Origin: an uncultured Prevotellaceae bacterium
GTDB taxonomy: Bacteria > Bacteroidota > Bacteroidia > Bacteroidales > Bacteroidaceae
Reading direction: 5' to 3'
Assembly (NCBI GenBank): GCA_900318775.1
Contig: ONLY01000022.1
Location: 1 to 64,000 of the forward strand
DNA length: 64,000 bases
Part shown: positions 16,192 through 26,532 of the stretch, piece after piece
Layout of the letters: the number at the start of each line of letters is the position of its first letter
How positions within the stretch are numbered: the first letter of the stretch is position 1
Notes under the pieces: generated by a model
Told to the model about the DNA's origin: nothing
The model's input: only the letters and a program-made list of their open reading frames with translations
The model's database searches: none
Made by a program: the position numbers and the translations under genes

Positions 16192-16241
16192 AAAAACAAG
16201 AAAGATGGCGCAGCATAGCTAGTGCCATCTTTCTTGTTTTT
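16192..16241. terminator. Bidirectional terminator between kinase and topB
   Basis: A perfect 18-bp stem (AAAAACAAGAAAGATGGC and its complement) with a 14-base loop, A-rich on one side and T-rich on the other. It can end both the rightward kinase transcript and the leftward topB transcript. Confidence 0.85.
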
Positions 16242-16295
16242 ATTATCTTTTTACTAGGCCGAATACACTCTCATTATTATCATTCATGTCCTCAC

Positions 16296-18521
16296 CTATG
16301 CTTGGTCGAAAGGCAGACGATAGCCGCAGCCTTCCTGCCAGCGCGAACAGCCATAGGCGGTTTTACCTTTGATGATGTGGCCTTCGTGACAGACGGGACA
16401 AGGCATTCCGATGAGGTCATCGGGGTTGTGCTGAGCCTTGACTTCCTCGGTGGTCTTCTTGGGGGCAGACTTTTTGGAGGTTGCCTTTTTCTTGGGCTGG
16501 AAGCCTGCTGGAGCATTGGAAGATGGAGATGCGGACCCGTCTGTTTCTGTGGACTTGTGAGGTTTCTTCTTTTTCAAGTCTTCCTCGGTGGTGACTGCCA
16601 CATAGCGGTTGGAGTGGTCGTCGCGGACGGTGTTGATGATGTCGGTAACCATCTGCTTGAGTTCTTCGATGAAGGTCTTGGCGTCGTACTGGTGGCGCTC
16701 TATCTCACGGAGCTTCTTCTCCCAGATACCAGTGAGCTCAGCGCTCTTAAGGAGTTCTTCATGAATGATGCCGATGAGTTCCACGCCAGTAGGAGTGGCA
16801 ACAAGGCTCTTGCGCTCTTTGCGAATGTAGCGGCGCTTGAAGAGGGTCTCGATGATGGCAGCGCGGGTGGAGGGTCGTCCGATGCCGTTTTCTTTCATGG
16901 CATCACGCAGTTCTTCGTTGTCCACAAACTTGCCCGCAGTTTCCATTGCCCGAAGCAGGGTAGCTTCGGTATATGGCTTGGGGGGCTGGGTCCATTTTTC
17001 CATGAGCATGGGAAGATGGGGATCGCTTTCTGCTTTTCTGAAGACGGGAAGTGAGTGGTCGTCTTCTGCTGCAGCCTCTTCGTCGTCGGAATTCTCGGGG
17101 GCGTTCTTCTTGTAGATGACTTTCCATCCTTCGTCAAGGATGGTACGGCCGCTGGTGCGGAAGAGGACGGTGTCTCCGCTGCTTTCTCCCTCAGCGACGG
17201 TGTTGAGGGCCACTTCGCCAAAAACGGTGGTGGTCTCGAACTTGCAGTCGGGATAGAACACGGCAATAAAGGCGCGGGTGACAAGGTCGTAGACGCGGCG
17301 CTCCATGTCGGTGAGACTGATAGCGGGCACACCTGTAGGAATGATGGCGTGGTGATCGGTCACCTTGGAGGAGTCGAACACTTTCTTGGACTTGGGCAGT
17401 TTCTTGCCTTCGAGGGGGGTGGTGTACTGCTCATAGCCTTTGAGTCCACGGAGGGTCTGTGGACATTTGGCATAGATGTCGTCGCTGAGGAAGGTGGTAT
17501 CGACACGCGGATAGGTGGTGAACTTCTTCTCGTAGAGACTCTGGATGAGCTGAAGGGTCTGTTCGGCAGAATAGCCGAACTTGCGGTTGCAGTCCACCTG
17601 CAGAGAGGTGAGGTCATAGAGACGCGGTGGTGCCTCGGTGCCTTTCTTCTTCTGGATGTCGGTGACGGTGAAAGGCTGGTTCTGGATGGCCTGGAGCACA
17701 GCCCTTCCCTCTTCTTCAGTCTGGTATTCTATCTGCTTGTAGATAGGTCCTTTACCTTTGAGGGTCTTGCCTTGTTCAGCTGCGGCTTTTACTTCGGCGG
17801 CATCTTCTGCCTCGGCTTCTTCGTCATGGGCAATGGCAGTGAACTTGGTGTCTCGATAGAGGGTGGAAAGCACCCAGCTCTGCTTGGGGACGAAATTCTC
17901 TATTTCTTGCTGACGCCTCACGATGAGAGCCAAAGTGGGTGTCTGCACACGTCCGATAGAGAGCACCTGCTTCTGCTGCCCATACTTGAGGGTGTAGAGG
18001 CGGGTGGCGTTCATGCCGAGGGTCCAGTCGCCAATGGCACGGCAGAGTCCGGCCTCGTAGAGCGACTGGTATTCTATTTGGTCCTTGAGGTTGTTGAAGC
18101 CTTCACGGATGGCCTCTTCGGTGAGGGAGGATATCCACAGGCGCTTGACAGGGCATTTGGCTCCTGCCTTCTGCATGACCCAGCGCTGAATGAGTTCTCC
18201 TTCCTGCCCGGCATCACCGCAGTTGATAATGGCATCAGCTGCCTGCATAAGTTTCTCGATAACGGCAAACTGGCGCTGCACGCCTTCGTCATCCTTGAGG
18301 CGTATGCCGAAGCGGGCTGGAATCATGGGGAGGTCCCACAGGTCCCAGCGCTTCCAACGGTCGAAATATTCATGAGGATTCTTAAGCTCGCACAGGTGAC
18401 CGAAGGTCCATGTGACTTGGTAGCCATTGCCCTCGATATAGCCCTGTTTTGTCTCTTTGGCACCCAACACGTTAGCGATGTCGCGTGCCACACTTGGTTT
18501 CTCCGCTATACAAACAATCAT
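16296..18521 (-). CDS. topB: DNA topoisomerase III
   Basis: A type IA topoisomerase of 741 residues. I place the start at 18521 (MIVCIAEKPSVARD), overlapping the mlaF stop by four bases; the longer upstream frame lies inside mlaF. The TOPRIM domain leads (GDAGQEGELIQRWV with acidic metal ligands near 105), then the catalytic region (LYTLKYGQQKQVLSIGRVQTPTLALIV; TTYPRVDTTFLSDDI with the active tyrosine) and GIGRPSTRAAIIETLFKRRYI. A lysine-rich linker precedes a C-terminal zinc-ribbon-like CPVC ... GCSRW ... CGYRLPF. Such enzymes resolve joined or hemicatenated strands. Cotranscription with mlaEF is likely from the overlaps. Confidence 0.92.
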   Translation of the reverse strand: MIVCIAEKPSVARDIANVLGAKETKQGYIEGNGYQVTWTFGHLCELKNPHEYFDRWKRWDLWDLPMIPARFGIRLKDDEGVQRQFAVIEKLMQAADAIINCGDAGQEGELIQRWVMQKAGAKCPVKRLWISSLTEEAIREGFNNLKDQIEYQSLYEAGLCRAIGDWTLGMNATRLYTLKYGQQKQVLSIGRVQTPTLALIVRRQQEIENFVPKQSWVLSTLYRDTKFTAIAHDEEAEAEDAAEVKAAAEQGKTLKGKGPIYKQIEYQTEEEGRAVLQAIQNQPFTVTDIQKKKGTEAPPRLYDLTSLQVDCNRKFGYSAEQTLQLIQSLYEKKFTTYPRVDTTFLSDDIYAKCPQTLRGLKGYEQYTTPLEGKKLPKSKKVFDSSKVTDHHAIIPTGVPAISLTDMERRVYDLVTRAFIAVFYPDCKFETTTVFGEVALNTVAEGESSGDTVLFRTSGRTILDEGWKVIYKKNAPENSDDEEAAAEDDHSLPVFRKAESDPHLPMLMEKWTQPPKPYTEATLLRAMETAGKFVDNEELRDAMKENGIGRPSTRAAIIETLFKRRYIRKERKSLVATPTGVELIGIIHEELLKSAELTGIWEKKLREIERHQYDAKTFIEELKQMVTDIINTVRDDHSNRYVAVTTEEDLKKKKPHKSTETDGSASPSSNAPAGFQPKKKATSKKSAPKKTTEEVKAQHNPDDLIGMPCPVCHEGHIIKGKTAYGCSRWQEGCGYRLPFDQA

Positions 18522-19285
18522 CTCTTCTGCTGGTCGTGCAGCTCCTTGGCCTGCCTCAATATATCGCTGGCAAAAATAAAGTCTTCCAGTTTCTTGTTGG
18601 TGGCATCCATGATTTCCTTGTTGCTGCCCTGCCACTCGGCTCGTCCCTCACAAATGAAGGTGATGTTCTCGCCAATGCCCATGACGGAATTCATGTCGTG
18701 GGTGTTGACGATAGTGGTGATTTTGTCCTCATGAGTGATGCCTGCAATGAGTTCGTCAATCACGATACTGGTCTTGGGGTCAAGACCCGAGTTGGGCTCG
18801 TCGCAAAACAGGTATTTGGGCTGGAGGACGATAGCGCGTGCAATGGCGACTCGTTTCTGCATACCTCCAGAGATTTCACCAGGGAACTTGTTTTCGGCGC
18901 CTTGAAGATTGACACGCGCCAGACAGTCGAGTGCCCGACGCTTGCGGTCCTCGTAGGGGTCGTAGGAGAACATATTAAGGGGGAACATGACGTTGTCGAG
19001 CACGGTCATAGAGTCGAAGAGTGCTGCGCTCTGGAAAATCATGCCCATTTCGCGGCGCAGGAGTATCTTTTCTTTCTTGGAGAGCGACACGAAGTCGCGG
19101 TTGTCATAGTAGATGCTACCTATGGTGGGGGTTAGAAGTCCGACGATATTCTTCATGAGCACAGTCTTTCCGCTACCACTCTGTCCGATGATGAGATTGA
19201 CCTCGCCATCGCGAAACTCTGCGTTGATATCTTTGAGCACCTCTCTGTCCTCAAAGCTCTTATATAGATGTTCTACTCGTATCAT
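18518..19285 (-). CDS. mlaF: Phospholipid-transport ABC ATPase MlaF
   Basis: A 255-residue ATPase of the Mla pathway that powers lipid movement between the inner and outer membranes. Walker A is GQSGSGKT (34-41), the signature is ISGGMQKRVAIARA and Walker B is YLFCDEPNSGLDP. It overlaps mlaE by four bases upstream and topB by four downstream. The substrate-binding MlaD is not in this window; in Bacteroidota it is often encoded elsewhere. Confidence 0.9.
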   Translation of the reverse strand: MIRVEHLYKSFEDREVLKDINAEFRDGEVNLIIGQSGSGKTVLMKNIVGLLTPTIGSIYYDNRDFVSLSKKEKILLRREMGMIFQSAALFDSMTVLDNVMFPLNMFSYDPYEDRKRRALDCLARVNLQGAENKFPGEISGGMQKRVAIARAIVLQPKYLFCDEPNSGLDPKTSIVIDELIAGITHEDKITTIVNTHDMNSVMGIGENITFICEGRAEWQGSNKEIMDATNKKLEDFIFASDILRQAKELHDQQKR

Positions 19286-20028
19286 GTCAGCATATTAGTC
19301 AAGAAGATGTCAGAGAAAAGGACGAGGATGCTGCTGGTGACAACGGCATCGGTGCTGGACTTGCCTACTTCGACACTGCCTCCCTCAACGGTGTAGCCCT
19401 TGTAGGCTGAGACGCTAGTAATGATGAAGCCATAGACAACGGCCTTAATCATACCGCACCAAAAGAACCATTGGTTGAACTGGTAGCGGAAACCCTCGTC
19501 AAGTTCGGGCACCGTAGTGGTGCCCATAAGCGAAGTGGCATAGGCCCCCAAAATGCCAGCCGTGACACTGAGAGTGACAAGGATGGGCATGATGGTCATC
19601 AAGCCTACAATTTTGGGCAAGATGAGGTAGTTTGCAGAGTTGACACCCATGATATCGAGGGCGTCTATCTGCTGTGTGATGCGCATGGTGCCGATTTCGG
19701 AGGCGATGTTGGAGCCAACCTTGCCAGCGAGAATCAAGCACATGATACTGGATGAAAACTCCAAAAGCATGATTTCGCGGGTGGTGTAGCCAACGACCAT
19801 GCGGGGCATCCACGGACTCTGAATGTTCAATTTGATTTGGAGGCAGATAACGGCTCCAATGAAGAATGAAATGATGAGCACAATACCTATGGAGTTGTAA
19901 CCCAACTGGTACATCTCGGTAACGTATTGCTTGAGGAACATCCGCCAGCGGTCGGGCTGGGATAGCACGCGTCCCATGAGAAGGACGTAGCGACCAAGAT
20001 GTTCTAATCCACTTTTGAGAGAAAGCAC
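19282..20028 (-). CDS. mlaE: Phospholipid-transport ABC permease MlaE
   Basis: A 248-residue inner-membrane permease with about five hydrophobic segments. Family marks are IGIVLIISFFIGAVICLQ, the conserved REIMLLEFSSSIMCLILAGKVGSNIASEIGTMRITQQIDALDIMGVN and VTSSILVLFSDIFLTNMLT at the end. It works with the MlaF ATPase encoded directly downstream. A -7 box (TAATTTTG, 20071-20078) lies about 45 bases upstream. Confidence 0.9.
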   Translation of the reverse strand: MLSLKSGLEHLGRYVLLMGRVLSQPDRWRMFLKQYVTEMYQLGYNSIGIVLIISFFIGAVICLQIKLNIQSPWMPRMVVGYTTREIMLLEFSSSIMCLILAGKVGSNIASEIGTMRITQQIDALDIMGVNSANYLILPKIVGLMTIMPILVTLSVTAGILGAYATSLMGTTTVPELDEGFRYQFNQWFFWCGMIKAVVYGFIITSVSAYKGYTVEGGSVEVGKSSTDAVVTSSILVLFSDIFLTNMLT

Positions 20029-20152
20029 GGTTGTTTCGTTTTTAAGGTGTTATAAATGACAAAACCGTCGCAAAATTAGCGTTTTTTGTTCAAAAGAGCG
20101 GCTTTTAACATAGTTTTTTCTTTTAGAAAGTGCCCAATCAACAAAGTATTTG

Positions 20153-20160
20153 TACTTTTG
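20153..20160 (+). promoter_or_regulatory. -7 box for lptB
   Basis: TACTTTTG lies 18 bases before the lptB start in the divergent lptB/mlaE spacer. This implies a very short leader, as is common in this group. Confidence 0.5.
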
Positions 20161-20178
20161 TGCCTAATTTAACAGTTT

Positions 20179-21027
20179 ATGGAGTTCAAAAACACATCGG
20201 CCATCACGAATGCAGGAGACGAAGGCATTCCACCCTATTCGGAGGAGCGAAACACGCTCTACACTCGTGATCTGGTGAAGATATACGGCAAACGTACGGT
20301 GGCCAACCATGTGTCCATCAGTGTGCGCCAAGGTGAAATTGTTGGATTGCTGGGACCTAACGGTGCCGGCAAGACGACGTCATTCTACATGACGACAGGA
20401 CTGGTGGTGCCAAATAGCGGACAGGTGTTCATCAACGACATGGAAATCACGAAGGACCCCGTGTCCACTCGTGCCAAGAAGGGTGTGGGCTATCTTGCAC
20501 AGGAAGCCAGTGTGTTCCGTACCATGAGCGTGGAGGATAACATCATGACGGTGTTGGAGATGAAGTACAAGTCGGTGGATGAGCAGCGGGAGCATTTGGA
20601 GAAGCTACTGGACGAGTTTAACCTGCAGAAGGTAAGGCGGAACAAAGGAAACCAACTCTCAGGTGGCGAGCGTCGTCGCTGTGAGATTGCTCGCTGTTTG
20701 GCTATTGACCCGAAATTTATCATGCTGGACGAGCCTTTCGCAGGTGTGGATCCTATCGCAGTGGAGGATATTCAGTATGTAGTGTGGAAACTGAAAGACC
20801 GTAACATCGGCATTCTCATCACTGACCACAACGTGCAGGAGACACTCTGTATCACAGACCGCGCCTACCTGCTCTTTGAGGGACGCATCCTCTTCAAGGG
20901 CACTCCACAGGAACTGGCAGAGAACACAATTGTGAAGGAGAAGTATCTGGGCAGCAATTTCGTACTGCGTCCAAAGGACTTCCAGATGATTGAAGAGAAA
21001 AAGAAGAGAGAACAGGCGGAGATGTGA
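20179..21027 (+). CDS. lptB: LPS-export ABC ATPase LptB
   Basis: A 282-residue ATPase of the Lpt machine that extracts lipopolysaccharide from the inner membrane. Walker A is GPNGAGKT (near 64), the signature LSGGERRRCEIARCLA and Walker B FIMLDEPFAGVDP, with the LptB-type C-terminal GSNFVL. The first 30 residues (up to NTLYTRDLVKIYG) extend beyond the E. coli protein. It leads the run lptB-rsfS-ftsH-cdsA-DUF349, although 120 bases separate it from rsfS. Confidence 0.92.
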   Translation: MEFKNTSAITNAGDEGIPPYSEERNTLYTRDLVKIYGKRTVANHVSISVRQGEIVGLLGPNGAGKTTSFYMTTGLVVPNSGQVFINDMEITKDPVSTRAKKGVGYLAQEASVFRTMSVEDNIMTVLEMKYKSVDEQREHLEKLLDEFNLQKVRRNKGNQLSGGERRRCEIARCLAIDPKFIMLDEPFAGVDPIAVEDIQYVVWKLKDRNIGILITDHNVQETLCITDRAYLLFEGRILFKGTPQELAENTIVKEKYLGSNFVLRPKDFQMIEEKKKREQAEM

Positions 21028-21148
21028 CATGAAGCCTCCCCACATAGAAAAGGAGAAGCTAACGAGGAGGAAAGGAAAGATTTGAAAAAAGGTGAAACTA
21101 ATCACCAAACGTGAATTACGAAACAATAAATACACATTAATATATTAA

Positions 21149-21508
21149 ATGACAGAAACCAAGAAGTTAGTAGACGCTTGCGTGGCAGGCATCCAAGAAA
21201 AGAAAGGTAAGAAAATCCGTGTGGTAAACCTCGAGGGTATCGATGACACCATCACAAAATATTTGGTGATTGGCGAAGGTAATTCGCCTAGCCAAGTAGC
21301 AGCCATCACCGACTCAGTGAAAGAGTTTGCACGAAAGGAAGCGAATGGACGTCCATCGGCAGTGGACGGCACCCGCAACAATTTGTGGGTAGCTTTAGAC
21401 TATATTGACGTAGTGGTGCACATCTTTGTGCCGGACGCACGCGAATTCTACGATGTGGACAACCTTTGGGAGGATGCCGATATCACGGATATTCCAGACA
21501 TTGATTGA
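21149..21508 (+). CDS. rsfS: Ribosome silencing factor RsfS
   Basis: A protein of 119 residues of the RsfS/Iojap family, which binds ribosomal protein uL14 on the 50S subunit and blocks subunit joining when nutrients are short. Visible marks are VNLEGIDDTITKYLVIGEGNSPSQVAAITDSV and LWVALDYIDVVVHIFVPDAREFYDVDNLW. It sits six bases upstream of ftsH, an arrangement common in Bacteroidota. Confidence 0.92.
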   Translation: MTETKKLVDACVAGIQEKKGKKIRVVNLEGIDDTITKYLVIGEGNSPSQVAAITDSVKEFARKEANGRPSAVDGTRNNLWVALDYIDVVVHIFVPDAREFYDVDNLWEDADITDIPDID

Positions 21509-21513
21509 CGAAC

Positions 21514-23652
21514 ATGGAAACGAACAATACAAACAATAATAATAGCAACAACAGCAAGAACCCGATGCAGAAGCCACGATTTAATTTCACATGGCTATAT
21601 ATCCTGCTCATCGCTGGTCTTGCCTTCATGATTTTCACACGCCACGATTCATCGGCTTCGCGCATGGTGGATTACACAACTTTCAAGGAGTTCGTGGCTA
21701 AGGGCTATGTGGCTGATGTGACGGTCAACAAAGATAATAACACACTTACACTGGGTGTTGAAGCGAAGTATGCCAAGCAGGTGTTTGGCGCTGTGGGCAA
21801 GGACAAGAAAGCAGCTCGCATCAAAGTGGAGTTTGGCTCTATCGACAACCTGGAAAGTTTCCTGGACGCTCAGAATGAAGCGGGCAACTTCACAGGAAAA
21901 GTAACGTATGAGCGTGATAACGACATTTTCAGCAATTTATTCTGGAATTTTGCCCCTATCATCATCATCGTTCTTATCTGGTTCTTCATCATGCGCGGCA
22001 TTGGTGGAGGAAGCGGCATCATGGGCGGTGGCGGCGGCATATTCTCTGTGGGACGCTCGAAAGCACAGCTCTTTGATAAGGACGACAAGAATACGCAACA
22101 GATTACGTTTAAGGATGTGGCTGGCCAAGCTGGCGCCAAGCAAGAGGTACAGGAAATCGTGGATTTTCTGAAAACTCCTGAACGATACACAAATCTGGGT
22201 GGAAAGATTCCTAAGGGCGCTCTGCTAGTAGGTCCTCCTGGAACGGGTAAGACGTTGCTGGCCAAAGCCGTAGCAGGTGAAGCGGGCGTGCCCTTCTTCT
22301 CACTGTCGGGTTCGGAATTTGTGGAGATGTTTGTGGGTGTAGGCGCCAGCCGTGTGCGCGACCTCTTCCAACAAGCCAAGGCTAAGGCCCCCTGTATCGT
22401 GTTCATCGATGAGATTGACGCTATCGGACGTGCACGTGGCAAAACGGCAGCGATGGGAGGCAATGACGAGCGTGAAAGCACGCTGAACCAATTGCTGACG
22501 GAGATGGACGGTTTTGGAACAAACAGTGGCATCATCATCATGGCAGCCACAAACCGTGCGGACATCTTGGACAGCGCCCTGCTGCGTGCTGGACGTTTTG
22601 ACCGACAGATTCATGTGGACTTGCCCGACCTGAATGAGCGCAAGGAAATCTTTATGGTGCATCTGAAGCCTCTCAAGATAGATGAAACGGTGGATGTGGC
22701 ACAATTGGCACGTCAAACTCCCGGTTTCTCGGGAGCAGACATTGCAAACGTATGCAACGAGGCGGCACTCATCGCTGCCCGAAACAACAAAGAATGGGTG
22801 GACAAGCAGTGCTTCCTGGATGCTGTGGACCGCATTATCGGCGGTTTGGAAAAGAAAACAAAACTGCTCACAGCGCAAGAGAAAAAGACCATTGCCCTGC
22901 ATGAGGCAGGACACGCTACAATCTCTTGGTTCCTCGAATATGCCAACCCGCTTGTAAAGGTAACTATTGTGCCCCGTGGACAAGCCTTGGGTGCTGCATG
23001 GTATATGCCAGAAGAACGCCAAATCTCAACGAAGGAAGAAATTCTCGACGAGATTTGTGCAACCCTGGGTGGTCGTGCCGCAGAAGAAATCTGCGTAGGA
23101 CGGATCTCGACAGGAGCAATGAACGACCTTGAGAAGGTAACTAAACGTGCCTATGGAATGATTGCCTATGCGGGCATGGGAGAAAAGTTGCCGAACCTCT
23201 GCTACTACGACAATCAGGAGTATCAATTCAGCAAACCCTATAGTGACAAAACGGCTGAGACTATTGACGAAGAGGTACGCAACCTCATTGCTGGTCAATA
23301 TGAGCGCGCCAAGAAGGTTCTGCTGGAACACAAGGAAGGTCACGCCCTGTTGGCACAGAAACTTATCGACAAAGAGGTCATCTTCGCAGAGGACCTTGAA
23401 GAAATCTTTGGCAAACGCCCTTGGACTTCACGCACAGACGAAATATTAGCCGCTAATCCAGAAGAAAAGGACGCTGACGCCAACGGTACAAACGACGCCT
23501 CAGACCACAAGAAAGAAAACGAAGAGTTCATTCGCCAGAAGATTGTACAGGCTGTGATTGCCAAGGCAGAGAAGGCCAAGGAGCAAGGTCATAAAGTCGA
23601 GGGGCAGCCTCAAACCAACACCCCTCAAACGGATAAACCTGAAACAACGTGA
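21514..23652 (+). CDS. ftsH: ATP-dependent zinc metalloprotease FtsH
   Basis: A 712-residue membrane-anchored AAA+ protease that degrades misfolded and regulatory proteins. I use the ATG at 21514; a TTG three codons earlier overlaps the rsfS stop. Two membrane segments (about 25-42 and 145-165) flank a periplasmic domain. A Gly-rich stretch leads into the AAA domain with GPPGTGKT Walker [10 protein letters not shown] Walker B and the SRH ([18 protein letters not shown]). The zinc motif is HEAGH. The C-terminal tail is charged and low in complexity. The stop overlaps the cdsA GTG start. Confidence 0.96.
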   Translation: METNNTNNNNSNNSKNPMQKPRFNFTWLYILLIAGLAFMIFTRHDSSASRMVDYTTFKEFVAKGYVADVTVNKDNNTLTLGVEAKYAKQVFGAVGKDKKAARIKVEFGSIDNLESFLDAQNEAGNFTGKVTYERDNDIFSNLFWNFAPIIIIVLIWFFIMRGIGGGSGIMGGGGGIFSVGRSKAQLFDKDDKNTQQITFKDVAGQAGAKQEVQEIVDFLKTPERYTNLGGKIPKGALLVGPPGTGKTLLAKAVAGEAGVPFFSLSGSEFVEMFVGVGASRVRDLFQQAKAKAPCIVFIDEIDAIGRARGKTAAMGGNDERESTLNQLLTEMDGFGTNSGIIIMAATNRADILDSALLRAGRFDRQIHVDLPDLNERKEIFMVHLKPLKIDETVDVAQLARQTPGFSGADIANVCNEAALIAARNNKEWVDKQCFLDAVDRIIGGLEKKTKLLTAQEKKTIALHEAGHATISWFLEYANPLVKVTIVPRGQALGAAWYMPEERQISTKEEILDEICATLGGRAAEEICVGRISTGAMNDLEKVTKRAYGMIAYAGMGEKLPNLCYYDNQEYQFSKPYSDKTAETIDEEVRNLIAGQYERAKKVLLEHKEGHALLAQKLIDKEVIFAEDLEEIFGKRPWTSRTDEILAANPEEKDADANGTNDASDHKKENEEFIRQKIVQAVIAKAEKAKEQGHKVEGQPQTNTPQTDKPETT

Positions 23653-24509
23653 AAAATCTGATTATACGTACCATCACCGGAGCCTTGTTCGTTGCCATCC
23701 TCATTGCCGGCATCGTTCTAAACCCTTACACGCTTCTGATTGTCTTCACTGCCATCACCGCACTGACAGTGTGGGAGTTCACGACCATAGTCAACCACAA
23801 CATGCGACTGCATGTCAATCGATTCATTACGACAGTGGCAGGAGCCTATCTGTTTGTGGCGGTATGGGCTTTCAACACCAACATTATGGGTTCTGAGGTA
23901 TTTATTCCCTACCTCATTTCGCTTCTCTACCTACTGGTGTCGGAGCTCTATTTGGACCGGCCTGACAATGTACAGAACTGGGCCATGGCATTTATGGCAC
24001 AAATCTACATTGCGCTACCTTTCGCTTCGTTCAACACACTATGTTTCATCAACACCCCTGCAGGCATCACTTACTACTATTGGTATGCCCTCTCGCTGTT
24101 CATCTTTCTTTGGGCCAGCGACACAGGCGCTTACCTGTTCGGCTCGTGGCTGGGTGAGCACAGGCTGTTCCCTCGTATTTCCCCCAAGAAGTCGTGGGAA
24201 GGCAGCATAGGTGGCGGCATCGTGGCAATTGCAGCATCACAAGCCATTGCCACATTCATTCCCTTCGCCGAGAATCTGACTACACCGATGAGCCGCATGC
24301 TTTGGGCAGGACTAGCATTGCTCACTGTCGTAATCGGCACATGGGGCGATTTGGTAGAATCACTTTTGAAACGTCGCCTCGGCATTAAAGACTCCGGCCA
24401 CATCCTTCCAGGGCATGGAGGTATGCTCGACCGCTTTGACAGTTCACTGCTTGCCATTCCGGCTGCAGTTGTCTATGTATATACAATCATGCTTAATATA
24501 ATACATTAA
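23649..24509 (+). CDS. cdsA: Phosphatidate cytidylyltransferase
   Basis: A 286-residue integral membrane enzyme that makes CDP-diacylglycerol from phosphatidate and CTP. It has about eight hydrophobic segments and the family signature GDLVESLLKRRLGIKDSG followed by LPGHGGMLDRFDS near the C terminus. It begins with GTG overlapping the ftsH stop (GTGA), so translation is coupled. Confidence 0.94.
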   Translation: MKNLIIRTITGALFVAILIAGIVLNPYTLLIVFTAITALTVWEFTTIVNHNMRLHVNRFITTVAGAYLFVAVWAFNTNIMGSEVFIPYLISLLYLLVSELYLDRPDNVQNWAMAFMAQIYIALPFASFNTLCFINTPAGITYYYWYALSLFIFLWASDTGAYLFGSWLGEHRLFPRISPKKSWEGSIGGGIVAIAASQAIATFIPFAENLTTPMSRMLWAGLALLTVVIGTWGDLVESLLKRRLGIKDSGHILPGHGGMLDRFDSSLLAIPAAVVYVYTIMLNIIH

Positions 24510-24519
24510 ACTAACAACT

Positions 24520-26388
24520 ATGACTGAAATTCAGAACCCCACTGAGGAACCTGTAGTTGAACCTACAGTAGCTCCAGAGCCCGTTGCAGCCGAAACAGCT
24601 GCAACCGTTGCAGAACCTGTTGAAGAAACAACAGAAGCTCCTGCAACCGAAGAAGCTGTCGAAGAACCTCAGGCAGAAACCTCTACCACTTCTATCGCCA
24701 CTTATGAGACTAAAGCTGAAGTTGTTGCGAGACTGAAAGCTTTGGCAGAAAGTGACGAGGAGGTAACTCGCCAAGAGCTCGACAGCCTCAAGAGTAATTT
24801 CTACCGCATTCACCACCAGGAGGGTGATGCTGCCTACAAGAAATTCATCGACGAGGGAGGCAATGCCGAGGAATATGTTCCTGCACCTAATCTGGAAGAA
24901 GGTGAATTCAAGGAACTCATGGCTATTCTCCGCGAAAAGCGTGCAGCCGCTGCTGCCGCGCAAGAGCAAGAACGCGAGGAGAACTATCAGAAGAAAGTCG
25001 AAATCATAGAAAAGATAAAGGCCATCACAGAGAACCCTGATGAAATTAATCGTGCCTACAATGATTTCAAAGAACTGCAACAGCTGTGGAACGACATCAA
25101 GGAGGTTCCTGCAGAAAAGGCCACCAACCTGTGGAAGACTTACCAGCAAGCCGTTGAAGCGTTTTACGACACGCTGAAGCTGAGCAACGAGCTCCGTGCC
25201 TACGACTTCAAGAAGAACTTGGAACGCAAGACGGCTCTGTGTGAAGCTGCCGAGAAACTGGCCGAAGAGTCTGACGTGATTGTAGCCTTCCGCAAACTGC
25301 AGCAACTGCATCAAGACTTCCGCGAGATTGGGCCTGTGGCCAGCGACTTGCGTGAACAGATTTGGACCCGTTTCAAGGATGCTTCGACAGTCATCAACAA
25401 ACGTCATCAGGAGTTCTTTGAATCTCGTAAGCAGAAGGAGGAAGAAAACCTTGAGAAAAAGACCGCTATCTGCGAAACCATTGAAGGATTCGACCTTGAA
25501 AACCTCAAGACTTTCTCCGAGTGGAATGCCCTCTCAGAGAAAATTACCTCCCTGCAAGCAGAATGGAAGACGATTGGCTACGCTCCACAGAAAATGAACA
25601 CCAAAATCTTTGAGCGTTTCCGCGCTGCCTGTGACAACTTCTTCACCCGCAAGAACGAGTACTTCCAAACGGTGCGCAACAATCTCAACCAGAACTATGC
25701 CCAAAAACTGGATCTAGTAGAGAAAGCTGAAGCACTCAAGGACAGCACAGACTGGAAGTCAACTACAGACATCTTGATTGACCTTCAAAAGAAATGGAAG
25801 GAAATCGGTACCGTTCCAAAGAAATATAGCGACCAAATATGGGAGCGCTTCAACGCAGCCTGTGACGCTTTCTTCGCTGCAAAGAAAGAGGCGAACCAAG
25901 ACACTCATGCAGAACAAGCCACGAACATGGAGAAGAAGAAGGGCATCATTGACATGCTTGCGGCCATCGTGCCAGAAGAGTTCGAAGGAGACCTCCGTGC
26001 GAAGTTGCGTGAAGCGCAGGAAGAGTGGAATCAGGTGGGTCATGTACCATTCAAGGAGAAAGACAAGCTCTACAAGCTCCTCCGTGAACAGATGGACCGT
26101 CTGTATGGCTTTGCCAACCAAAACGCAGCTAAACGCCGTCTTGACCGCTTCAAGGAAAGCATTAAGAATGGCAATGGCAACGACCTCCGTTCACGTCTCA
26201 TGCGCCAATTGGACATCTTGAGAAACGAAATCAAGACTTATGAGAACAATCTAGGATTCTTGAACCTCAGCAGCAAATCCAAGCAGGGCAATGCCCTCGT
26301 GGAAGAGCTGAACCGCAAAATGGACAAACTGAGAGCCGACATGGAAGAGGTAAAGGCTAAGATTGCAGCTCTTGAAGAGAATAAATAA
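24520..26388 (+). CDS. DUF349-repeat coiled-coil protein
   Basis: A 622-residue soluble, highly charged and almost wholly helical protein. After an acidic, Ala/Pro/Glu-rich tail (1-65), about five DUF349 repeats follow, each with a W-x-x-I/V-G-x-V/A-P type core (for example WKTIGYAPQKMN, WKEIGTVPKKYSDQIWERFN and WNQVGHVPFKEKDKLYKLLR). The C terminus is a coiled coil. DUF349 proteins are widespread in Bacteroidota. Their molecular role is not settled, so I give no function. It starts 10 bases after cdsA and ends at a strong terminator. Confidence 0.88.
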   Translation: MTEIQNPTEEPVVEPTVAPEPVAAETAATVAEPVEETTEAPATEEAVEEPQAETSTTSIATYETKAEVVARLKALAESDEEVTRQELDSLKSNFYRIHHQEGDAAYKKFIDEGGNAEEYVPAPNLEEGEFKELMAILREKRAAAAAAQEQEREENYQKKVEIIEKIKAITENPDEINRAYNDFKELQQLWNDIKEVPAEKATNLWKTYQQAVEAFYDTLKLSNELRAYDFKKNLERKTALCEAAEKLAEESDVIVAFRKLQQLHQDFREIGPVASDLREQIWTRFKDASTVINKRHQEFFESRKQKEEENLEKKTAICETIEGFDLENLKTFSEWNALSEKITSLQAEWKTIGYAPQKMNTKIFERFRAACDNFFTRKNEYFQTVRNNLNQNYAQKLDLVEKAEALKDSTDWKSTTDILIDLQKKWKEIGTVPKKYSDQIWERFNAACDAFFAAKKEANQDTHAEQATNMEKKKGIIDMLAAIVPEEFEGDLRAKLREAQEEWNQVGHVPFKEKDKLYKLLREQMDRLYGFANQNAAKRRLDRFKESIKNGNGNDLRSRLMRQLDILRNEIKTYENNLGFLNLSSKSKQGNALVEELNRKMDKLRADMEEVKAKIAALEENK

Positions 26389-26405
26389 ACTTACAAAAGA
26401 GGACT

Positions 26406-26445
26406 CAACAGAGGGACGAAGCAGAAATGGCTCGTCCCTCTGTTG
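26406..26445 (+). terminator. Terminator after the DUF349 gene
   Basis: A stem of CAACAGAGGGACGA with GC and GCTCGTCCCTCTGTTG, and a short loop (AGAAATG region), 17 bases after the stop codon. It separates this operon from the DUF1573 gene. Confidence 0.8.
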
Positions 26446-26493
26446 TGTTATACAAAATAATGTTATTTTCGTGGGAATTCGGGGGAAAAAGCG

Positions 26494-26501
26494 TATCTTT
26501 G
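26494..26501 (+). promoter_or_regulatory. -7 box for the DUF1573-meaB-porQ run
   Basis: TATCTTTGC, a perfect Bacteroidota -7 element, 31 bases before the DUF1573 start. Confidence 0.7.
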
Positions 26502-26532
26502 CAACGATAAAGACTGATAAGACAATATTAAG

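Noticed and set aside
17055-18734. Open frame of about 560 codons on the plus strand opposite topB
   Set aside because: It is the mirror of a strongly biased real gene. TopB has all its motifs on the minus strand, and the antisense protein has no recognisable domain.
24511-25407. 298-codon frame opposite the DUF349 gene
   Set aside because: Phe/Leu/Cys-rich shadow of a Glu/Lys-rich coiled-coil gene.
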